Source of the DNA: Serpula lacrymans var. lacrymans S7.9
Lineage: Eukaryota > Basidiomycota > Agaricomycetes > Boletales > Serpulaceae
Length of the DNA: 22,541 nucleotides
Reading direction: 5' to 3'
Assembly (NCBI RefSeq): GCF_000218685.1
Contig: NW_006763311.1
Coordinates: forward strand, 1 to 22,541
Made by a program: the position numbers and the translations under genes. The notes beneath the pieces are model-generated. The model searched no databases. It was not told the DNA's origin and saw nothing but the letters and a program-made list of their open reading frames with translations. This document shows, one piece after another, positions 1-7,878 of this stretch. Positions within the stretch are counted from its first letter, which is position 1, and the number at the start of each line of letters is the position of its first letter.

Positions 1-210
1 TCTGTCGTAGACACACCATTTTTTGTTTTTATCCATCCGTTGTGAGTTTAGACCCGCATTCTCTATATCAGTCACAAGCAATCACCAGATGCTACTGCTT
101 TATTGTTCACTTTTATTTTTCCCCTTGGTAAATAGGACAAACAGACACAATATCACATGCTCTTTTGTTTGTTGAACACTAATACTCAAAACATACCAAT
201 ATTATTTTAG

Positions 211-1177
211 CCACCTAAGCATTGGAGAGAAATAGTATTTAAACATGTATTTGAAGCAAATGACCACTGCAAACTGTACTCAATAACCTCTCATAAGATG
301 CACCAAACCCTCAACCAGCAAGTTGGAGACTCTTTATTACAGTCGAGGATATGCGATGACTTTGACTTTGAGGATAAGCAAGAAATACAGGATAATTTAA
401 TGGCAAACTTACAGGTAAGTTTTCTCCCATTCAAAATCAAAATCTGGAACTAATGTGATGTCAAGAATGATTTCATTGATAGTAGCAGCCATCAAGGGCT
501 ACTCAACATCCAGCAGTGCAGTGACAAATATTATGCTGTCTGTGCAACCAGATGTAATGATTTTGTTTTATGCCTCAAGGTATTTGTGTGCTAAAGATGT
601 TGGTAGGATGATCTTATTACACTGGATATATTACAGCCATCCCCAAATACAAAGAGGATCTTTTACAAAGTAGACCAATTTGATATCCTCTGGGCTTGCT
701 TGCGTAAAACTGTAAAAGGATGCTGTCAGTGATAAAAGGTGTTTAGAAGCCAAGGTATGTCCTAACGCAATGAATATGAGTGTTTCATTCTTGAATTTGT
801 GCAGCTTTGACGCCATTCACAAACTATGCAAGCTGTTCATACAGACCTCCAAGCTAAGTTTGAGGCAGGCTTCATCTCCATGCTACGAGAGCAAGAGGAA
901 AGGTATGCATAGAGGTAGGCTCGAATAAGAGAAGAAATGGCAGAACATATGAATAATATTATAGAAAATATAGAGGCCAGGACAACTAGTGGCCAAAGTG
1001 AATGGAGAATAGCTATTGAAGCACATTTTAACAAAGCATTGCTAGAAAAAGAGTAGATGCACAGGAGGAAAATTAATAAAGAGAGAGCAATGGCTGAAGA
1101 ACAACTGAAGCTCGGCATAGCACAGATGGAGGCAGAAAAGACAGCTACAGTTGCCAATCTCACAGAAGCTCAAGCAG
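211..1177 (+). pseudogene. 5' part of a decayed coiled-coil orphan gene
   Basis: A clean exon at 211-414 is open for 68 codons, preceded by a pyrimidine-rich AG and followed by GTAAGT; it contains HWREIVF and SHKMHQTLNQQ. After a 390-nt intron-like stretch (long for this genome; a further exon near 635-755 is possible), a second exon starts after TTTGTGCAG at 805. It runs in one frame to 1177 and encodes a Glu/Gln/Lys/Ala-rich coiled coil (LREQEER, AEEQLKLG, AQMEAEK) interrupted by TGA at 808 and three TAGs near 910-1055. The ORF then meets the inserted element at 1178. It is co-linear with the conserved C-terminal exons at 3493-4402, so I read 211-4402 as one dead gene; that link is inference. 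Function unknown. Confidence 0.5.
1170..1177. repeat. 8-bp target-site duplication, left copy
   Basis: TCAAGCAG lies immediately left of the inverted repeat starting at 1178, and the identical 8-mer lies immediately right of it at 2810-2817. This is directly visible and marks one transposition event into the coiled-coil exon. Confidence 0.8.
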
Positions 1178-1400
1178 CACTTCAGGCAGCCAAAATTTTG
1201 GGGCTCTTAGCTTGATTATAATCTCCAAACCAACAGGGCTAGTAGCCTCCTGGAGCATGGTACAACTACATGGGACATCCAAAAAACCTAATGGGACATC
1301 CCATTGGACTATGTAGGATATCCCAATGGGACATCTGAGATGGACCAATGGTCCAAATTTCATCCATTAATCATAGAGGTGTTTGGGGTCCATACAACAA
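1178..1400 (+). repeat. Left long terminal inverted repeat
   Basis: Matches the reverse complement of 2561-2809, from the outer CACTTCAGGCAGCC to the inner GGGGTCCATACAACA. The two arms differ by scattered substitutions and one roughly 16-bp indel. Confidence 0.8.
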
Positions 1401-1705
1401 AACTCTTCAGAATATAGCTGCAGAGTCACCAATGCTGCCAGTGGCAGCTACAGTGGTATGTATATGCAAATATCATCTTTCCAGGGAAACTAAGTCTGCA
1501 TACATCCTAATATATATCCTGCACCATAGCTATCAAATCTATTAATTAATCTAACCACTGTTGTTTCATAGGATCCGATCCTGTGCTTGGTACTTCTGCG
1601 GGTCTTGGGAAATTCACTAAGATTATGTGCTTGTCACACAAGATGGCTGAAAAACACCAACCCAGGTCTTCAGAAGGAGTCTCCATATCTAGTTGTATGT
1701 GTCAC

Positions 1706-1730
1706 AAAACAAAACAAAACAAAACAAAAC
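1706..1730 (+). repeat. (AAAAC)5 microsatellite
   Basis: Five perfect tandem AAAAC units inside the 1178-2809 element. It has no coding role that I can see. Confidence 0.9.
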
Positions 1731-2560
1731 TCTTCCTTTTAAGGCATGCCTTCTGCAATATTCCAAGCCAATTCTCAAAAGGTCCACAATAGCACTACTG
1801 GATTTTGATCTCAGGTTCATCCACACTCTGCTGCAACATTACATGATGCTACATTGACATGTTCACTGTAGTCTGTGACATGTGACAAATTCCAAATTCC
1901 AGATAGGCCTAGTCTGGGCTCAGTTCACCATGTACTGGTTTCTGCCTTGGAACATCTTGTCACTATCTTAGATTATTTAGACTTGACCTCTTTGTGACTG
2001 TCACACCAAATGTGTTCAGTTGATTATTGTTGCAGTAACACAATGACAAATATGAGGTCAAAATTCAATAGTAGTTTTCAAGATTTAGATTGTTACATAT
2101 GAAAAGTAAGATACTGTTATAATATTATTAAGATCTGGTGTTGCATCACATGGTTTGTTTGATTTGTGTATTTGTTGAGTATGCTGATAAGGGACAAACC
2201 TATTTTATGATTATCACTATGGTCATAAAGCTCAGGAGCCAATTCAGAGTATCATAAATTGAACTTGTTACTGAATGTGGCATAATAATGCATATTTGTC
2301 CTATTATATATGGTATGACCAATTTAAGGTTGTAATAAACAGTAATATCATTTTAGGTATCTTTGATCACATGATGATATGGTAAATCCTTCCCTTTGCA
2401 TTAATAGACAAACAAAGATTATTGTTCTTTCTATCCTATAGCTTGTAAGATGTATTAAAATTATTGCATCTTTACAATATAAAGTGTATGGCATAGAAAT
2501 ATATACCCATTTATATCTTCAATCAGACTTGTAAGTAACACATATCTGCCATAGAATAAA

Positions 2561-2809
2561 TTGTTATAGGGACCCCAGGCACCTTTGTGATTAATAGGAT
2601 ATCCCAATGAAAGTAGAACCATTGGTCTATCCCAGATGTCCCATTGGGATATCCTACATAGTCCAATGGGATGTTCTATTAGGCTTTTTGGATGTCCCAT
2701 GTAGTTGTCCCAAAGGACGTGGTAGACCATGCTCCAGGGGGCTACTAGCCCTGTTGGTTTGGAGATTATGATCAAGCTAAGAGCTCCAAAATTTTGGCTG
2801 CCTGAAGTG
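2561..2809 (-). repeat. Right long terminal inverted repeat
   Basis: Reverse-complement partner of 1178-1400. It ends at CTGCCTGAAGTG and is followed directly by the second TCAAGCAG at 2810-2817. Confidence 0.8.
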
Positions 2810-2817
2810 TCAAGCAG

Positions 2818-4402
2818 CTTGTCCAGAAAGAGGTACTGTCTTGCTTGCCTATCACATTAAGAGATTCATACTTATGTGGGGAGAAGAGAAATAAGACGAG
2901 GCATGCTGACCTGAGTAACACCTCCAAGATGCACAATAGTGGTAGTCAGACCCAGGAAGCAACCAAAGGTTCCAACGTAATGGATCCACAATCTACTGCA
3001 CGCTCTTTTCAATCAACTCCCCAAAGCCGTGTAATGACTCGTGTATTGAGGAAGCATCATAGACAATCTGCAAGAACAACATTGGTAGCACACAAAGTTG
3101 TGAGTAGAAGGGTAAATATTGTATATTTGTCACTCACAATGAAAGAAAAAGGGGTTACAGGGACCTCTGGGGCTTGATGCCAATACAGGGCCTTCATTGT
3201 CTCCCGGACCAGGAGAGTCAATCCCAGAGAACAACAAGGATGATGCAAGGTTTATCAGCATGATGGAAGTGGCAATGCTTTGGGCATTCCCCGGTCTGGC
3301 CTCTCTTGCACAGAGTGTACAGAGCCTACATAATCAGAGTGGTTCTCCACACTACTGCCAACAGAAACAGAAACCGGCAGAAATCAAACAGTTCAAAAAT
3401 AGTGAGGAGCTACATATATAATATATGGTCAGTCAGTGAATACAACACAACCTAGGACAAAGCTTACAATAAAATAGAGGCTGCTGTGGCATTTGTTCAA
3501 GTCTAAGTTTGATGTTGGCCAGGACAAAGAATTTGCTGTACACAATTCTGCAGTCAGAAGCGATGTACTTGCGTATAACAGAGGTGATGAAAACGCTACT
3601 GGGCCCAACAGAGAAGACATACACTTTGATATGAGGGGAGACATGGGTTCTGAATGGAACAAGAAGATATTCCAATATCTTCTTGAATACCTGAAGCAAG
3701 CAAAAGACAAATGGTGTCTTCCAGAAGCTCCAGACAGCTATTCAGAAGATTTGATTATTGATAAATTTAATAGGGTTAAATTGTACTGGAAAGCAGCTCA
3801 ATGGCAAGTCAATTTGAATGATGAAGTGGAAACATGGCAGGAAGTTAAGAAGAGGTTGATTACACAACAGGAGGATAGGTTGAACCAAGCAAGACAAAGG
3901 GAAAGACAAAGTAATGTAAGCCCATTATTTGCTCTTGGGAACAGTTGACTGAGATCTCATAGAAATTTAAACGTTGAAAACAAACATTGGAGATGGTTAT
4001 CAAAACCAAGAAGCATAGCGGTGCACTAGACACTATAATATGGGAATGGCTGAAAGACATGATTGATTGTCTGGAAGAGGACATTATGAGCTCAGAAGAG
4101 AGCAATGTGGAGAGGGATGACGAGGGAATGGTGGAAAAAATATATAGGGTGAAGGTGATGTTTTGGCAAAGAAACATTGAGAAAGAGCTTGGAATTATCA
4201 ATAATACAAGATTGCAAGATGTTAACCTTTACTTGCAGTGAGGTTCCAAGCCGGCCAAACAAAGGCAGAGCAACAAGAATCTGCTAACAAAATGCAATCC
4301 AGTTTGTACCCTTCCCAAGGTACTTTATAACAAGGATTGGCTGGATAATCAAAGTGCCAGCTATTGCAAACTGACTCTGTGGGTATCAAGGGAACAGTTC
4401 AG
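2818..4402 (+). pseudogene. 3' part of the decayed orphan gene
   Basis: The coiled-coil exon resumes at 2818 and appears to splice at GAG|GTACTG. Ser/Thr/Gln-rich coding follows (2845-3109), then a GTGAGT...TTACAG intron (about 3110-3159) and an exon beginning GPLGLD with SPGPGES. 3493-3948 is an open 151-codon stretch with EWNKKIFQYLLEYLK, APDSYSEDLI and KFNRVKLYWKAAQ. The next segment has DIMSSEESNVE, KIYRVKVMFW and, after TGA at 4239, GSKPAKQR, VCTLPKVLY and DWLD. From memory, these blocks (WNK...YLL, MSSEES, YRVK..W, GSKPAKR, GLP..LY) mark a lineage-expanded Agaricomycete hypothetical-protein family of unknown function. The TGA at 4239 replaces an expected Arg. It ends in TGA near 4402, about 90 bp before the next element. 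Confidence 0.55.
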
Positions 4403-4494
4403 ATGATTTGAGGTTAGTGCGCAGCGTGTAACTTGTACGTAGATGTATATACTATGGTGCCGTGAAATATCCTTATGGTTGAATGTAATGCCGC

Positions 4495-4594
4495 TGTCAT
4501 GCACCAAAGTTGATTGGTAGCATGGACAGGTGTCAATAACGAAGAGAATATTCAAAAAGACTTGCCTTTGCACCACACAGGCATAGTGCCACGT
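4495..4594 (+). repeat. Left 100-bp terminal inverted repeat
   Basis: 94 of 100 positions match the reverse complement of 6314-6413. It starts TGTCATGCACC and ends AGTGCCACGT. Confidence 0.85.
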
Positions 4595-5131
4595 TGCTGA
4601 TGATGAGAACTGCTGTTAGAAAACCACACACAAAAACAAACTAACACACAATCCTCCCAGATTCCAGGGAACTTGTTTATGGGCTTTGCCTCCTAGAACA
4701 GTGGAGTGGTCTGGTAGTTTGTGGGGTGGTACGTATAACAATCCTTCAAAGTAAAACCCAGAGATGTATGAGTGTGGGTTTTGAGGAGGAGGGATAGTTG
4801 AATTTATAGAAGATAGGGGCTTAGTGATGAGTATACATGAGCACTACCTTGCTAATGGTAGCACAAGGTAGGTTTGAGAACAATGAGGATGACGAGGTGA
4901 CGAGGTTCCCAGTGATAGCAGGCTCCTGACGCACAGACTGTAGTGCTCAGAAGGACTCTAATCGAAAGGGATAACAATAACTTCAAAAATGGGAAGTGAC
5001 GATGACAGCAGTTGACAGTGGTAGCAGTGGGAAGTGTTGTGACCACACTGGATCACAAGTAGCAGAGTAGTGAACTTGAGAGTAGAGAAGAAGTCTGGAT
5101 TGGAGTTCTTGTTTTTTTTTTACAAGGTAAA

Positions 5132-5148
5132 ATACAGGGGTTTATATA
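5132..5148 (-). promoter_or_regulatory. TATA core-promoter module (element copy 1)
   Basis: On the minus strand this reads TATATAAACCCCTGTAT, preceded by a pyrimidine-rich stretch and followed by a TTTTACC / CTTCTTCTCTACTCTC leader. The identical 17-mer occurs at 17479-17495 and 14674-14690. It looks like a TATA box with a nearby start region for a transcript reading toward 4595. Promoter function is inferred. Confidence 0.45.
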
Positions 5149-5559
5149 GTAAAAGAAAAGTAGGCTATGCACAGTATAGCTGTGCAAAAAGAATGAGAAA
5201 GAACATGAAGGAAGGAATGTACGCTGACGAATCCTGTGTAGGTAGTACAGGATAAGATTGTCAAAAAAAGGAAAAGAAAGGGATAGAACAATGAATGCTG
5301 TGAGTAATGTCACAGGTTTGTACAGCCATAAAGTAAAGTCCAATAGCAAAAAGAGAGCAGGAAAATCATGATGTCATGGGAAGATGCAGTAAAAAAAGGG
5401 CAAGGCAAAACACTATCAGTATCAACACAGTTCCTTTATTGTCAGTCAGGCATTCTAAGAAAATATGTGTCCATAAAAATGATTCAAAAATCAAAAGTAA
5501 TCGCACTGTAAATGAATGTTTTGCTGAAGAAAAAGAAACTGGAGCCACCGGTCCACCAC

Positions 5560-6102
5560 CTAGTCCAAATCCGACAGTTCCATGGCCTTACCAATGGACT
5601 GGTTGTGTTGGACCACCTGATCAAACGAGGGAGGGAGAGGAGTAGTTCCAATTTGGAACAAGTGAGTCCCAGGCAGTGTGTGGTAGGTGTAGCTGTAGCG
5701 AAGACGATGGACAAAAGATAAGTGTACCCAAGTGAATGGGACAGCGATGAACATGGGCGATGCAAGGGGATGAACCTTCTCCAGCCCAAAAATTACCCAC
5801 CCACGCTCCAACCAGGCAAGACGAACAACCAATGTTTTGATAGTATATGATGGCAGATCGACGTCATGAAGATGGACCTGTTGCCCTATTTGGACCGGCC
5901 GCCGGGGCTTTGCTGATATCAGCAGTGGCACGTGGTAGTTAACGGATAGGCGACGGAAGCGGATAGGAAGTGGTGACATCAGAAATGGTGGGGGTGCAAA
6001 TAAGATGAGGAGGAGGAGGGTGGAGGTGACGAAAAAGTGGATTAGAATGGGGATCCAGAAACGACCGTCAGGTGAGAATAAAAAGGAGAGGAAGGGGCCC
6101 AT
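5560..6102 (-). CDS. Unrecognised 180-aa ORF in element copy 1
   Basis: This is the longest ORF of the element. The first in-frame ATG is at 6102 (protein starts MGPFLSFLF); the frame stays open upstream to about 6297 without an ATG. Residues about 15-45 are strongly hydrophobic (IPILIHFFVTSTLLLLILF), like a membrane segment. A basic patch (IRFRRL) follows, then a region with QIGQQVHLHDVDL, RLAWLERGW and TWVHLSFVHR. The last ~40 codons (TYHTLPGTH ... GKAMELSDLD, then TAG) are also present in the copy at 16934, with two amino-acid changes and some silent ones. I recognise no family. It may be a captured host gene fragment or an element-encoded accessory protein. A chance ORF is possible, since no splice or codon-use evidence was tested. 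Confidence 0.35.
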   Translation of the reverse strand: MGPFLSFLFSPDGRFWIPILIHFFVTSTLLLLILFAPPPFLMSPLPIRFRRLSVNYHVPLLISAKPRRPVQIGQQVHLHDVDLPSYTIKTLVVRLAWLERGWVIFGLEKVHPLASPMFIAVPFTWVHLSFVHRLRYSYTYHTLPGTHLFQIGTTPLPPSFDQVVQHNQSIGKAMELSDLD

Positions 6103-6313
6103 GGTGGGGCTAGGCAAAGGAAGGGGAGTAAGGGAAACGACAAAAGCAAGGGCGCAATGCAATGTGTAGCCAGTGGCGACACAAAAATTTGCCGAAATGC
6201 CGAAATGCCGAAAGTACCAAATGGAAAAGCAAAGGTGAGCGTGACTGGATTGCCTAATAGAGGTGATGCTGATCAGCCACAAGTTCGAAAAAGGCAATAT
6301 TAATGACTATTCT

Positions 6314-6413
6314 ACGTGGCACTGTGCCTGTGTGGCGCAAAGGCGAGTCTTTTCGAATATTCGCTTCGTTATTAACACCTGTCCATGCTACCAATCAACT
6401 TTGGTGCATGACA
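6314..6413 (-). repeat. Right 100-bp terminal inverted repeat
   Basis: Partner of 4495-4594. It keeps CpG at three positions where the left arm has TpG or CpA. Confidence 0.85.
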
Positions 6414-7684
6414 CCATCATCATGCCCAGGATCTGCGCAAACACATCAGATAGTATGTATAGTTATGAGCTGAATGTACTCACTTTTTTCATGTCGTCTG
6501 GGGCGGTCTTTGTGCCTCTTGGTCCTAGTTAAGAAAGAATAGAGTCAGTTAGTGAGAATAAGAATAAACTGACAGGCTGCTTACGAGGAATGTTTGTTGA
6601 GATAGTATCTTGTCCACCACAGCCTCAGCTACAGTGTCATGTTCCTCGGGCATAACATCTGTCTTGAGCATATATAGAGAAAAGTCAGTCTTGATATCTT
6701 CTAAGATGTCCACAGGTATCCTCGTCACTTTGCTGTGGTCAACCCTCCTGCATTTTCCTTTACGAGTAGCCGGGCTTGGATTACGATGATCCAAACCCAC
6801 ATTGTCTGAAGATATGGACATGGAAGGTAATCGAGCGGGAGGATTCTTTTCACAAAATTCTGCAGTTAGGTTGTGAGGTTCACCCATTCCCTAGAATGTT
6901 GTTAACACATCATCAGGGATGATTTACAAGCTGGACAAACCATTATTACACAGTGTACATAGCCGCCTCTTTCACTTTGACGCTCACCTCTTCTCTTCTC
7001 CAGGTGGGGTTGAGATGAGGATCCAGCTTGAAAATCTGGATGAGATGACGCTGGTGGATGAGACAACACTGTTGGTTGATATTGAGAGGGCTGAAATGAA
7101 AGTGGTTGTGGTGGTTGATGCTGGGAGGAAGACAGTAGTTGGTACTGGAAGGAAAAAGGTGGTTGAAGCGAAGGTGGCGGCGGTTGATGCTGAGAGGAAG
7201 GCAGTGGTTGAATTGAAAGGGGTGGTGGTTGATGCTGAGGGGGTGGTGGAAAATGGTAGGACGAGCCGCTAGCAAAGGAGCTAGGCTCGTTAGTGAGAAG
7301 GGCCTGTGATGGCGGGTACCAACTGCTATTATATTCAGCATAATTGTCCTCAAGTTCCTCTGGAAAGGGTTCCAAGGGTTCTGGCTCGTAAGAATCCAGA
7401 TGCTCATTATCAAGCTCATAATCTTTGTAGCCAATTTGAGGGTCATAGAAATTGATGGGGTTGGACGTTGCCGGTGGCACAAACATCTGAGAGCTGGATG
7501 GGGCAGCTGGAGTCCATGTAGAAGTATTTGAGGAATATGATTGCGGGGCATGCTGGAGCAAGCTATGGGGGCTGCAAGGACGAGAAGGTGATGATTTCAC
7601 AGTTAGATCTGCCCCAGGAGAGCTAGGTGGAGGAGGAATGTCTGAACTGGGGGGAAGAGGACGAGACCTAGTATCATGTAGCAT
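6414..7684 (-). pseudogene. Pro-rich gene truncated by element copy 1
   Basis: The first ATG is at 7684 (MLHDTRSRPLPPSSD). Exon 1 encodes a disordered Pro/Ser/Gln-rich region with imperfect repeats around SSQHQPPPP, and an acidic patch (EPEPLEPFPEELED). A phase-0 intron of about 68 nt (6958-6891) leads to exon 2, with a basic motif RKGKCRRVDHSKVTR and then a helical part, ILEDIKTDFSLYMLKTDVMPEEH. Further introns begin with GTAAGC at 6584 and GTGAGT at 6483; reading across them needs acceptor TTTGTG..AAAG|ACC, giving TAPDDMKK then ILGMMM. The last exon stops abruptly at the TIR of the 4495-6413 element. The layout (disordered N-terminus, basic stretch, helical start) resembles fungal DUF6532-type proteins, but I cannot confirm that. 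It is head-to-head with Plavaka. Confidence 0.5.
7074..7250 (-). repeat. Coding minisatellite, Gln-His-Pro repeats
   Basis: Imperfect tandem units containing GGTTGATGCTG on the plus strand (near 7109, 7173 and 7227, plus a diverged GGTTGATATTG near 7075). They encode the QHQPPP-type repeats of the minus-strand Pro-rich gene. Confidence 0.6.
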
Positions 7685-7878
7685 CGTAAAAGAGTTGACT
7701 TTCAAAGAATATTAGGTAGCCTGAGTGGAAGTTGATAGTAAAAGACACTGTGGCTTACTTTCGGAGCTTGAAGGACTTAGCAGAATGGTGGATGACGCAC
7801 TCAGGCTTGCTACCAGTGCATCTACAGTTTTGTAGTACCCAGACAGCCTTGACTGTTTTTTCCAAGGTGTCACTAGAA
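7685..7878. promoter_or_regulatory. Short divergent intergenic region
   Basis: 194 bp separate the ATG of the minus-strand Pro-rich gene from the ATG of the Plavaka gene. The plus frame is open through most of it but has only a TTG near its start and an ATG at about 7792. I chose the ATG at 7879 because it directly precedes the zinc-finger-like motif. No obvious TATA box was seen. A shared bidirectional promoter is inferred from geometry only. Confidence 0.3.

Larger units (their letters stand above)
1178..2809. mobile_element. Non-autonomous DNA transposon with long TIRs
   Basis: The 1632-bp element starts CACTTCAGGCAGCC and ends with its exact reverse complement. It has inverted ends of about 223 bp (1178-1400) and 249 bp (2561-2809); the right arm carries about 16 extra bases near 2705-2725. 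Both arms contain an inner CCAAAATTTTGG palindrome and several TGGGACATCC-type subterminal repeats in both orientations. The element is flanked by the 8-bp duplication TCAAGCAG. An 8-bp duplication is typical of hAT, P and KDZ/Zisupton elements, so the superfamily is not settled. No transposase is recognisable inside. Its interior has essentially no CpG. It sits inside a coding exon of the older coiled-coil gene. Confidence 0.8.
4495..6413 (-). mobile_element. TIR element, copy 1, carrying an ORF
   Basis: The termini are 100-bp inverted repeats starting TGTCATGCACC (4495-4594 and 6314-6413) with 6 mismatches, three of them CpG to TpG/CpA in the left arm. The interior segment 4598-5690 is nearly identical, in reverse complement, to 16934-18028 of the copy at 16742-18034 (about 95% over stretches compared by eye). 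On the minus strand it contains the 180-codon ORF at 6102-5560, a pyrimidine-rich tract and a TATA-type core promoter at 5132-5148. It interrupts a spliced minus-strand gene at 6414. I see no clear target-site duplication, so insertion may have involved rearrangement. It could be a foldback or TIR DNA element, or a composite. Confidence 0.6.

Noticed and set aside
1706..2717. CRISPR-like or tandem array in the AT-rich stretch
   Set aside because: Only a pentanucleotide microsatellite is present; there are no spaced repeats.
4495..6413. LTR retrotransposon with TG...CA ends
   Set aside because: The terminal repeats are inverted rather than direct, and no pol, primer-binding site or polypurine tract is present.
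6919..7272. Plus-strand ORF with Val/Glu/Ala repeats
   Set aside because: Antisense of the Pro/Gln/His repeat region of the minus-strand gene, whose splice sites and motifs fit better.
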